From positions 1 through 62,000 of the forward strand of contig NMRA01000064.1 of NCBI GenBank assembly GCA_002633005.1: a stretch of 62,000 bases of DNA. Reading direction: 5' to 3'. This document shows positions 21,201-31,400 of this stretch, one piece after another (the first letter of the stretch is position 1; every line of letters starts with the position of its first letter). The notes under the pieces were generated by a model, which saw nothing but the letters and a program-made list of their open reading frames with translations, did not search any database and was not told the origin of the DNA. The translations under genes were made by a program, and so were the position numbers. This DNA comes from Phoronis australis (taxonomy: Eukaryota; Phoronida; Phoronidae).

Positions 21201-22691
21201 GTTTGCAGCACTTCATGAGAATCCCGATATGTAAGTAACTCACTATGTGAACCATGTAATTTGTCACGTGGCCATTTTCACAGCAATTCCTGCATATTGT
21301 ACAGTAGAGGTTCATGTGGAAAGGTGGTGCTGAACAAGAAATCAAACCATGCTTCTTGATTTGGGTATTGAGTGGTTCGGAACTCAAAACCAAAAGGTCG
21401 TGGGTTCAATTCCTGGCTTAATGTTGCTGTATGTAGTTGGGTCTTTGAGCAAGATACTTAATTTGTGTCACTCCAGTTTACTCAGCTATACAGAAATGTG
21501 CTGGGTAGTACCCTGTGATGGATTAGTGACCAGGAGGTCTTGACATACTGCCATCTACTCGTACCACAGAAACCAGAGTTAGAAACTGACCCAGTGAGCC
21601 TATGGTGTAAATAGCACTCATGCTTTTACCAAGCCACCTACTGCTCGGCTTCTTGTACACTTAAAGCCTCAGTCTATAAATATGTTTTCCCTCTTAGAAG
21701 CGAATCTTTGATTTAGATGACTTTCTGCTCAGAAATTGGTCTCAACTTGTTTTTTACTTGGATAAGTAAGTGATGTCTTGGCTTGCAAAGAACTAACACT
21801 TCGTTATTCCTTGAGTAAGTGGTGTCTTGGCTGGCATAGAACTAAAAGTTTGTTATTCCTTGACACCATGTTTGGCAAAGTCTCGACCAATACTAAACTG
21901 TCAATTGTTTTGAGCCCATGAAATCACCACCAATTTGAGACCAAGTTCATATTGGTTTGTGGTATAAGTCAAAAGTTGTTTTGTTTTGATGTAAGATAGG
22001 TTTGTAGTCACTTTGAACTGCAACAAACTATATTGCCTATGAGCGATTTTCATAGCGAAGGCTATGATGTAGTAGTGTGGTGTTAGAGTCAGAGGTAATA
22101 GCCACATGCTGAAATATCACAGCGCCCTCTGTGACTCTTTGTTATTTATCCACAATACTGCACTTTCCCTGCAGTTGTACAGCATGTTGGTGCCATGCTG
22201 ATCACTATTTCGTATTAAAAATAGTTTGTTATCTGTCGTTCTGATGCCAATCAAGTAAAAAGTTGCAATGCAGAAGTCAAGCACTTCTAAAAGCCGTGTG
22301 TGGTCTGATAGATTATACTTCACTGGTCCGACTTGACTGAGAAGCTTTCTAAAACTAGGCCATTCTTACAGTGTGTAGATCTACCTCTGCAAAAGAGGGG
22401 AGTTGATTCTGTGGTTGTGGGAATTAGCTGTACTTTTACGATAACTTATTGCATGTAGTTATAGTGATCCAACACTTTCTCATTCCCATTTTGTGCAAGA
22501 GGTGCAAAATGATAGATGACCCCCATGATTTTACATACTGGGAATATTTTATATATTTGTTTCGTTACTCATCCAGTAAATTCTATGTGTTCCAGAATCA
22601 TAGCAACACCTGGCAGATTCCTGCATGTGATTGTGGAGATGGATCTCAAACTGACATCTGTGGAGTATGTTGTGTTTGATGAGGCTGACAG
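15257..22691 (+). CDS. DDX54: DDX54 DEAD-box RNA helicase, first seven exons (3' part not found)
   Basis: Seven exons join in phase: 15257-15346, 16883-16997, 17986-18056, 18765-18953, 20643-20692, 21189-21230 and 22596-22691. All have AG/GT borders, giving 217 complete residues. Motifs seen: [12 protein letters not shown] before the Q motif (GYKVPTPIQ, about 82-90), motif I ARTGSGKT (107-114), Ia PTRELA (141-146), GG (169-170), Ib ATPGR (189-193) and motif II DEAD (214-217). The phrase [21 protein letters not shown] is typical of the DDX54/Dbp10 branch, nucleolar helicases of 60S ribosome maturation, also described as a nuclear-receptor corepressor. Exon 7 ends DEAD-R with donor gtacgc. Motifs III-VI and the C-terminus are not found downstream. 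The start ATG ([10 protein letters not shown]) is chosen because exon 1 is in phase and basic; no other exon 1 is seen. Confidence 0.88.
15574..16497. mobile_element. 924-bp foldback element with ~265-bp inverted arms
   Basis: The arms 15574-15838 and 16230-16497 are inverted copies that share aggcaatgaccatcgcctct, cgccggaagcttttcggcga, ctctatgcgcaaaaggtatt and gggactgctcgaa-type blocks. About 390 bp of unrelated sequence separates them. The triplet agt borders both ends and may be a 3-bp target duplication. Both arms show the same open frame in opposite directions; it is a product of the repeat, not a gene. The element lies in intron 1 of DDX54. Confidence 0.85.
17558..17632 (+). repeat. trinucleotide microsatellite (tag)n(taa)n
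   Basis: About eight tag units run directly into about ten taa/aat units within DDX54 intron 2. The Asn/Ser-rich open frame over it is low-complexity chance coding. Confidence 0.9.
17735..17860 (+). repeat. probable tRNA-derived SINE fragment
   Basis: Contains tggtttgagtcccactgg, a box B-like core, preceded by a weakly conserved A-box region. It lies in DDX54 intron 2 close to exon 3. Only one copy of this subtype is seen in the window. Confidence 0.35.
19979..20183 (+). repeat. 16-bp minisatellite (ataatgtgataattct)
   Basis: About a dozen head-to-tail units with small changes (ataatggg, gatgatt) lie in DDX54 intron 4. They are highly AT-rich, and one unit is shortened near 20110. Confidence 0.95.
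20959..21075. repeat. ~115-bp near-perfect hairpin
   Basis: aaatcggtaaataaa pairs with tttatttaccgattt at the outer ends, and ggatcaactgaaatttgaaa pairs with tttcaaatttcagttgatcc inside; the apex is atgtaataacat. It lies in DDX54 intron 5, less than 120 bp before exon 6. It could be a palindromic MITE. Confidence 0.85.
21345..21650 (+). repeat. tRNA-derived SINE
   Basis: The head has tgagtggttcggaac (A-box region) and ggtcgtgggttcaattcctg (box B ggttcaattcc). The body has gggtctttgagcaagatact followed by ccagtttactcagctataca, resembling the conserved central part of common invertebrate tRNA-SINEs. It sits in DDX54 intron 6. Confidence 0.55.
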
Positions 22692-24435
22692 GTACGCTTA
22701 TTTCTACCACTTCATCTTCTTAAAATATGTTTTGTGTATTTAGATTATTTTATATGTGAGCATATTACTGTGCAGTTGCGTACATAGTTTTGGTGGGTCT
22801 GGGCAGCTGTCTCTCAGTCAAAGAACCTGGCTAAAGTAGATTTGCAATGATTTCGAATTATCAACATATCCTCTATTTGCAGTTTTCCTTTTTTCTTCTT
22901 CATTTCTAAATCTACCTAGTTCCTTGGTGAATCTTGGTGACATTTGGCTGACAATATAAAAGATTACAGCTCCAGGCCATACGTAGACGTGCTTTATGTC
23001 ATGCCATTTTAGGGCACTTTGTATTATTTTTTTGCCCTCCTAGTATATGCATGATGTGCATATTGCTATAATATAATGTTGTTTGGAGCTGCTTTATTTC
23101 TGAATTCCTCAATTGATCGTCATGAAATCTAGCTCAGTGATGTGTTCCTGCCTAAGGTGATGGAGATGGTGTCCATTATGTACACAGACCACTTCTTTAG
23201 CCAAATATTTCCAGTTTTTGAGAACTCGAGTTCAAATTAAGTCGATTTGCCAAAGCCGAGAAAAAGCTGATTAAATTGTGGGAAGTGAAGGTCTCAAGGT
23301 CTTCGGTTATTTATTTGGTGAAAACTTGTTTCGGTCAATATAACTTATATACCCCTTAGGCACATTCATTATTTCAACATTCACGCGCAATGTCATCTGA
23401 ATTTGCAGTGTGTAATTAATTTAATTATCACAAAAACGTTCAATTTAAACCAAGCCGATTTCCAATGCAGTCTAACTAGGTCACGGACGGAGCCAAAATA
23501 TTAAGTGGGTTAAGCTGGTGCATTGTGGTCGACTTTAAAGTAGGTCAACAGCTCATTGTTAGACACACTACGTGCTGGGAGACTGATATGAAACCCAAGT
23601 ACGAAATGGATACAGAAATCGGGTCGGTGGTTAAAGCACGTTGTGAGCACGAGATCGAATCAGTGAAATGTCGAATTACTTATTGAATTGAAGAATTTGG
23701 GTGAAGATTTTTCTGTTTTCACGACTTTTTGTGTTCGTAAATGCATAGTCACATAGGCGCTAGGCAACTCATAGCATTTGTTCTCAATGGTCATATGTAT
23801 GCAGACACACAACTCTCTCAGGATCAAAGCCAAGTTTTGTCTTCGTTTTGCCCGCATATTTCTATCATTTGTACACGTCATTGACGCAATATTTTGGCGA
23901 CTTGGCGAATGAAAGCACTGAAAGTACATATGGAACTGCTCTGTACCTGGCAGGAGTTACAATTTGAGTGACAGCCCCGTAACCTTTGACCTCGGATAAG
24001 TAGTAAACAAATGTCCATCTGGTTTCATGGTGGTTCTGGTAAATCTTTTTTTGGCTACACTGTATACATTTCGTATTTGAAGTTCTTCCGAGGTATTTTG
24101 CTGAACATGTGTAAAACATTGTAAAAATGGCCAATTTTTATGAATAAGGTTATCCTTAACAACAAAAGCTGGTCCTCTCAACAAGGCACACATTGGTCCC
24201 CTCCTCACAATATTGCTTTTATACTTTCAATGCCTTTTTGATGCTAAAATGTTCATTTTCAAAGGCTGATTACTTTACGGAAAATCATGGAAAATTTATT
24301 GAAAGCTGTTATATGGTATCTGCACAGTACAAACCATGCTAGTGATCGCCTGTATTTTCTGGTTCTTTATTTTGGTGGAGAAATTTGACAAAATTTAATT
24401 TCACTTGATAAAAGTAAGAAAAATTACTCACGAGA

Positions 24436-24845
24436 AGACATTCAGTTAGTTGAGTATAATGTTTCAAGCCGCAGCTCAGGCCCTTAATCACATGACTGTT
24501 CTTCCCGCCGGTGTGAAACTGGAAGTAACACCTGACCGTAAATAGGAGGAAGTTGCAGACCCTGGTCACAGTAAAGTGGGGGTTGCAATGCTTAATGTAA
24601 ATGACCTCTTTGATCTTACGGGAGTGCCAATGTTCTTCTCTAGATAAAGCTTATGTATTGCCTCCAAAGAGGCCATTTACATTAAACAGTACAGCTACCC
24701 ACTTAACAGTGACTAGGGACTGCAACTTCCTCCTATTTACGATCAGGTGTTACTTCTGGTTTCACAATGGTGGGAAGATCACTCATGTGATCAAGGGCCT
24801 GAGCTGCAGGCTTGAAACATTATGCTCAACTAACTAGTAAATGTC
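24436..24845. repeat. foldback element, ~175-bp arms with ~60-bp loop
   Basis: The left arm holds attcagttagttgagtataa, gtaaataggaggaagttgca and gcttaatgtaaatgacctct. The right arm, from 24664, holds their reverse complements (agaggccatttacattaa, tgcaacttcctcctatttac, ttatgctcaactaact). The arms differ at several bases, so the insertion is not very recent. Confidence 0.8.
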
Positions 24846-25102
24846 TCCTAGTAAGTACATTTTCTCGTTTTTACTATCATCAAAGGAGACAACAATGAAC
24901 AGTTTTAGCCATAATTTCACTTGTCGGCCACGTTGTAATGGTAAATAAGTAAAGAATTACTGTACCAAGCGAAGATTATGATTTTTATGGTCGTGCACCT
25001 CGCTCAAATTATAATTGAAATAAAAAAAAACATTCACCAGCCTGAATAATAACATTGCCATCAAATGCAAAGATTTTAAATCATAAAAAATGCAGCACCA
25101 AT

Positions 25103-25108
25103 TTTATT
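25103..25108 (-). promoter_or_regulatory. poly(A) signal AATAAA for the 25.4-39.8 kb gene
   Basis: A canonical AATAAA on the minus strand, about 310 nt after the stop codon at 25416. Confidence 0.5.
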
Positions 25109-25415
25109 ACAACTACAAGTACATATTAACAGTTGTGTAGCCTGTTCTGCTGTGAGGATGCTGGAGTGGGCTGCGTACTGTTAATCTTAATGTAAGTCTC
25201 ATGAGCTGAAACCAAGCTCACGGGTGGACGGTAGCACAGTGCTAACAATGCCTCCACCCTGCAGACAATGTGAGTATGCGTGGCTGAGACTTTAATCCAC
25301 AGTGCTGGTGAGAACTACGGGAAGAATACTGCTACTTAGAAACTTTGTGCCGATTTGTAGATTATCTTGTCAAGACAAGCCAGCAATGCTACAACGCAAT
25401 CAGTTTGCTTTTTAC

Positions 25416-28400
25416 TCATTCACTCAGAGAAGACATTTCGCTTAAGTATCCCGATTCCATAAGTTTGTTAGAGCATTTTTTGTTGTCCAGTTGTTCAATG
25501 TAGTGTTGCACTTTCTCCACGGCCCGCTCTTGTCCGATATTCCTCAACATTGTGGCTAGCGTCTGCAAAGCATCCATTTGACTCTTATCTTCTTTTCGCA
25601 TTTGCAATGTGAAGAGAACAAGCAAGGTATGTGTTTTCGAGTTAGCCATTGTTGTACTTTCAGTGTCTTTAAGGAACCTTGCCTTGTCCGGGCTGATATG
25701 TAGTTCGTTTGCGAAAGCCATATAGTCTTTTCCAGGACGAACCGGCTCTAAAAACTTAATAAGATCATGCCACAGGTCATAGGTAATATATCCAGCTTGT
25801 TTTGTATTTTTTTCACCTAGCATGTAGTTGTAAAAATCATCTTCATCTGGGTAGTGTTGCACCTGAAAAGACCATATAAATACATGACATTAGTGTTAGC
25901 AGAGTTTTCAATATCAGAATCTACCGATGTTCTGAAAGTTGTGTAAGTCTAAAGATCGCCTAGTTTTTGTGAATGTGACATTTTTAGTTTGGTTTCGTCT
26001 TTAATTAAAATCGAAGCTTGGAATTTTCTGCTGTCATCAGCGTTTTTATACTTCTGGAAAACAAGTTGAATGTCCAATTTAATGTCCGCGGCAAATTTAT
26101 GATCTCAGCTGCTCGTTATCTTTCTGAGGAATGGAAATTGTCATTATCAGGACAACTTGAAAGGTGTGGTTTTCATCAATGGCGTCCCAGTTTGTAACAA
26201 ACCACGGGGACAATATGTGACAATTTTGCGGCTAAAAATACACCGAGAATGGAATATGTTGATTTTTTTGTGGTTGAAGTTGAAAAAACAATTGGGACTT
26301 GTATCTTGACAATTGCGCACATGTAAAAGGAGTAAGAGGTGTTCTGGGGAACTCTTTTGAAAAATAAGTATGTTTTGACATTCCAGTGATTTAAAGCTTT
26401 GGTATTCGTGCAAAACATTTGCTGTCTTCTCTTATTTAACACACAATATGGCTGGCTATTGAAATTCCATTTCATTAAAATTCTCCACAAAAATAAATAT
26501 TAAGAACATTTTAGTCTAACGAAAGCAGGTATGGTAGTATCAGTTAGAGACAGCTTCACCATACATTTCTATGACCGCTTGTGGTAAGTTTCAACTTATT
26601 TTGCAAAAAAATGCCAAAACGGTTATTTTTCAATTTTTTAAAGGCTAATTATCTCTTTGCAAATATTTTTTTTGCAAAATTGCGGAGGTAAAAACACAAA
26701 CCGATCTTTCAGCCTTCGATCCATTTTAAGTGATGTTTTCATTAATGTTCAGGTCTAGTTAGCTAATTAATGAGATTTTCTAACTTTTCATAAGTATACC
26801 TTCAATATCACCACATGGCCTAATGGAAAGGGAAAATGTGTGTAGCCTTCCAAGGCTAGTTTGTGAAACATGACGCTAAGCATGAGATTACATTGTCATA
26901 AAATTATGTCCGTTATAAAGCATTATACAGAAAGTTGATGTTATCAGTACGTGAAAGATACAGATACCAAACGATCGTGTAAAAATAGGACCAATAACAA
27001 TAATAACAATGCCTTCATCCACAGCTCTCATTACCTTATGTATTGCTGACGGGGGCGGAAATGTTGCCAGAATAGTTGTCGGTTCACCTCCTGTTTGCTG
27101 AAATGTGATGTCACAAGATGGATCGTCGTCATCGAACCTCAGTCTAAAATCATAGGCTGCTGTTCCCCCTTTGAAAACGCTGTCTAGTTGAATGTCACCC
27201 TGAAAAAAGTGTGCACATGAGAAAATGTGTACAGTTGTCCAGCTTGGCCTTCCACTAATTTGTGTCTCATTTGAGATTGAGCAATCTACATATCCAGTGT
27301 CATATTATCAATGAGAATAACTCAACTACAACTAAGGTGCCTACGCAAAATAGGCACACCCGTGCAGTAGCTACTATGTCTCTCATAAATTGTTTCAAGT
27401 GGGTGAAAGTGGTGGCAAAAGGGGAGGCACAGCTAAAATCATCAGCCCCCCTGGCTGTTTACAGCATGAGGGCGTGAAGAACCCTTACTCTGTCACCACA
27501 AATAGTTCTGGCAATTGTTAATCATGTAAACATAGGCATGTCAAATGACAACCATCATTAAGCCTTGTACCAACATAGGCATTTTAAATGATAAGGGGAG
27601 CTGCCATTTCTGGTTATTCTACCTCACAATCAGAACACAACACAATGCATACAACACAAACTGGATAGTAACATTATGTGCCAGGATTTTTGAAGCTATT
27701 TCTATTAATATAAATGATTTCGGGTGGTGACATCAGCTGCTATGAATGTAAGGCAATGTGGCCCATGGGTACATGCGCGTGCGTAATAATTTACAGGTGG
27801 TCGACCATATGACTAGGATTACTGTAGTCTTACGGATAGACATTAACCCTGAATTTTTAAAATCTTTACTAATTATAAATATCTTCACATTCGGCTATAC
27901 AAAGATGTCTGAATTTCTGTTCCCCTAATCTCACGCTGTTCGCTTTCCTGGCTGAGTGGCAATGTATTGTTTATACTCTGGTTATGCATTATTTAGTTGA
28001 ATGCAATACTTGTCCTGTCTATTAACCCTATTTGGTTGCATGTAATACTTGTCCCGGTTATTAACCCTATTTGATCATTTGGCAACACTATCACAGAATT
28101 TTTTGTAAACCTCCAATTTTTTAGTTTCTGGTTTTAAACAAATGCGATACTTATTCCTCCCCAAGGCTCGCAATAGTACGCATGTGATCTTGTATAACTT
28201 GTCATTCAGTGTCAAATTTTCAACTTTTGAATTTATAGTAATGTTCTAAACTTGATCCAGGCCAAAGGTCAAATTACTGAACTCAAGATTCGACTCAGTT
28301 TCAGGTACAGAACTTATTAACCAATCATTCTACTCGATTGGAGTACAACTTTGTAAGTTTACTCGCTATGTGCTCTGCAATTGGTAATTTTTAGCCTGCA

Positions 28401-31400
28401 AATGAGGAGTGAGTAGAATGAGACCTATGGATAAATGCTTCAATTTTCGACAGAAATTATGGTGAAAATTGCCACATTTCTACTTTTCAGACACTAACTA
28501 CATTGTTTCAAAATTTAATGCGCAAAATTTTACCAAATGTTGTTTGCTAATAATTACGCCATACAAATCATGCTAACAGCAAAGTTTCCTTAAAATTTAT
28601 TTTCGTTGAGAAACTCACCTTTCCGCTATAATGTGACCCAAACTGAAGAATTTTTACTTTTTTATGAGGATAAGTGGTCTGAATCATAAGTTAAATTTTA
28701 CTGAAGATGCTGATTTCTCGCCCCTTTAAACTTACCGTTTTTATTGGTTCTTTTTGATATGCCAGACTGCACTTCATTTTTCTATCCTTTTTACTAACCA
28801 TGTGGCTTCGAGGTCTTGCTGCTAGTCTGTGGTCAGCGTGGTCAAGTTTCATCTGGTGAATGTAGAAGTAAATAAAAACATCAAAAGCAAATGCCAGATC
28901 AAACTCTGTATCGTTGCTGTCTCCAGTGTCCGGTTCACTGAGAATCTTGAGGAATGAATGTCGTTCTGTGTGCTTTTGAATTTCAGTTTAGTTCTCATTA
29001 CTACGGTGCTTTTGCATGGTCTTTTGGATATTAAAAAGACGTTATTGGTGGCAATGTTGCGTTTTTGAAATAGCCCCTAGGTGCAGTCAAACCCACAAGC
29101 ACAGTGGTTGTAGTCAATGCTTTGATAGTAAGGACTATAAATCCAGTGTTCCCAACCATCTGTCTTGAATCGTGACTGCGCCAAATTTGAATTTTGTTGT
29201 GACAAGTTTGGCTTACTTGCCTCGAATTTGAAAACTTATGCAACGAGTTTGAAGTTTTATTAGAAGATTAGTCATTTCTTAGCAAATTAAGGGCTATTTG
29301 GATTTTGGTAGGAGTTCAGTGTGCATTAATTTTATTCCAAGACCTAACACACAAACTCTGCAAAGTATGGACACGTTAATGAATTTTGTATTTTCAGTCA
29401 AGTTTGAATTTTCTGTTGTGGAGAACACTGAAGTCAATACAGCCAGTTGGCAGGGACTATAAACACAACAAAGTTGGAAGGAAGTCTTTGAAATATAAAA
29501 AATAGTTTTGATATATATTTTTGTTCAAAATTGTTGAGATTTTGACCAGTGACACAGGCAAGGCCAGTTCTAGAACTCTGTTCACCTTTAGTTTATAAAC
29601 TAATTTAATTTGTTACGACTTGGAAGCTTATAAGAGAGTTCAGATTGAGATTTCAGAAAAGACTAAAATTGTAACTACAGTAGAAATAGGGCTGTGAGTT
29701 TATCAAGGAGATACTTTACCTCTGATCTTAGAGGAGTGACACAGCACGTCAGTTTTACTTTGTTGGCTGCAAAGTGATCTGCACAGACAAATAAATCCAC
29801 TACAATACTGAAATCTTCACTCATATCCACACTTTCTGGACTGTCTTGTGGTCTGCATTTTTTTGGTCTTGCACCTGTATGGTCTTTCTCCTTAACATCA
29901 TCCATTGATAGGTCCTCCATTTTTTTGCTCACTTTTCCCATTGCTAGATTCGCATCATTTAAATTTTCAGTAGCTTCAGTTTTACTGTCTGCCGTTGCCC
30001 CGGGTTCATCGTCACCCACTGCATACGTTCCTCTGATACCCGTAAAGTGCATCAACAGTACTCTCAAAGCATTGCTGTCAACAAAGGACGCAGAACCATC
30101 TTCTCCATTGATGGATTTCCATGGTGAACTGAGTTGTTGAATCTCGGCCTGTATGGCGTCTGAGTTTGTAGCTCCGTGTTGTATACTCAGCACTACAGGA
30201 CTGTTAAATTCAATACCGTCTGGACCTAACTTTATTGTTGGAGTTATATGTCGTCCTCTCAACGTGGTCCTAGTTTCTAGAACTCGCATGAAGAGACGTT
30301 TTTGGTCATTTAGAGCACCTGGGGGTACAAACAGGAACACACCCTGCTGCTTCAGTTCTAGAAAGCCTCCTTCACGATCAAACAGGGCCGATGTCTCTAG
30401 TGCAGGTTGATTTGGAGGGGTGAGATCTAGGAAATTCTTTGGTGTTTGTTCAGTGCTTTCGTCACACAAAGGAATACCTGGAAGAAAAGTCGTTGTAACG
30501 TGTCATTATCGTAGGATATCTACCAAATACCTGGATACCTATATTATATAATTTAAGAATATTTTGTAAACTTTCTTGACTTAGAACAGGTTGAAAAATG
30601 CACCATTGTCCCCTGTGGTCGGTTGCATAAAACAGTTCCCTAGCTTTTCAGCACATTTGTAGACTAACACTAATTGTCTTTTCTATTTTACCTTTGACTT
30701 TGACTCATACCAACAATAAACAATAAGTTGTATTTTAATATTATTGAAATGAGAGCCCAGTTTTGAAATATATTATCAGAAAATGTGAAAATATATTAAG
30801 TAAATAGGAACTCTCAATGAAGCTAAAGCAGTGTTCCTCATCACGTGTTTTAACTTGTCACCGCGTCAAATCTAATTTTGTCATAACGAGTGTGGCTTGC
30901 TTGCATCGAGTTTAAAACCTATGCACTGAGTTTGAAGTATTAGGAGATTACTCATTTCTTTAGCAAATTAGGACATTTTGGACATTTGGTATCAGTTTGC
31001 TGCATTTATTCCGAGACTTAACACACAAACTTCCAGCAGTATGGACATAATAGACTTTTGTATACGTTCATGAATGTCATTATTCCAGTCAAGTTTTAAA
31101 TTTCTATTGTGGAGAATACTGTAAAGTGACTGCAGAGTGTAAAATTAATATCATTAGTGAGTAAATAAAGTCCAAAGGGTTTTATGGACCCAGCCATGGT
31201 GTTTTGAAGGAGGGTTGTCTCATTTGCCTGTATATGGGACCAAGCATGGTTTTGTGAAGGTGGGTTGTCTTGTGTGCCTGTATGGAACCAATCGTGGTGT
31301 TTTGAAGGAGGGTTGTCTCATTTGCCTGTATATGGGACCAAGCATGGTTTTGTGAAGGTGGGTTGTCTTGTGTGCCTGTATGGAACCAATCGTGGTGTTT

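Larger units (their letters stand above)
22692..25415. other. no exon seen after the DDX54 DEAD exon
   Basis: A frame that would continue after DEAD-R (normally LFEMGF-like) was looked for on the plus strand and not found. The region holds a foldback (24436-24845) and, on the minus strand, the poly(A) signal of the next gene. No other signal is recognised. Confidence 0.45.
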
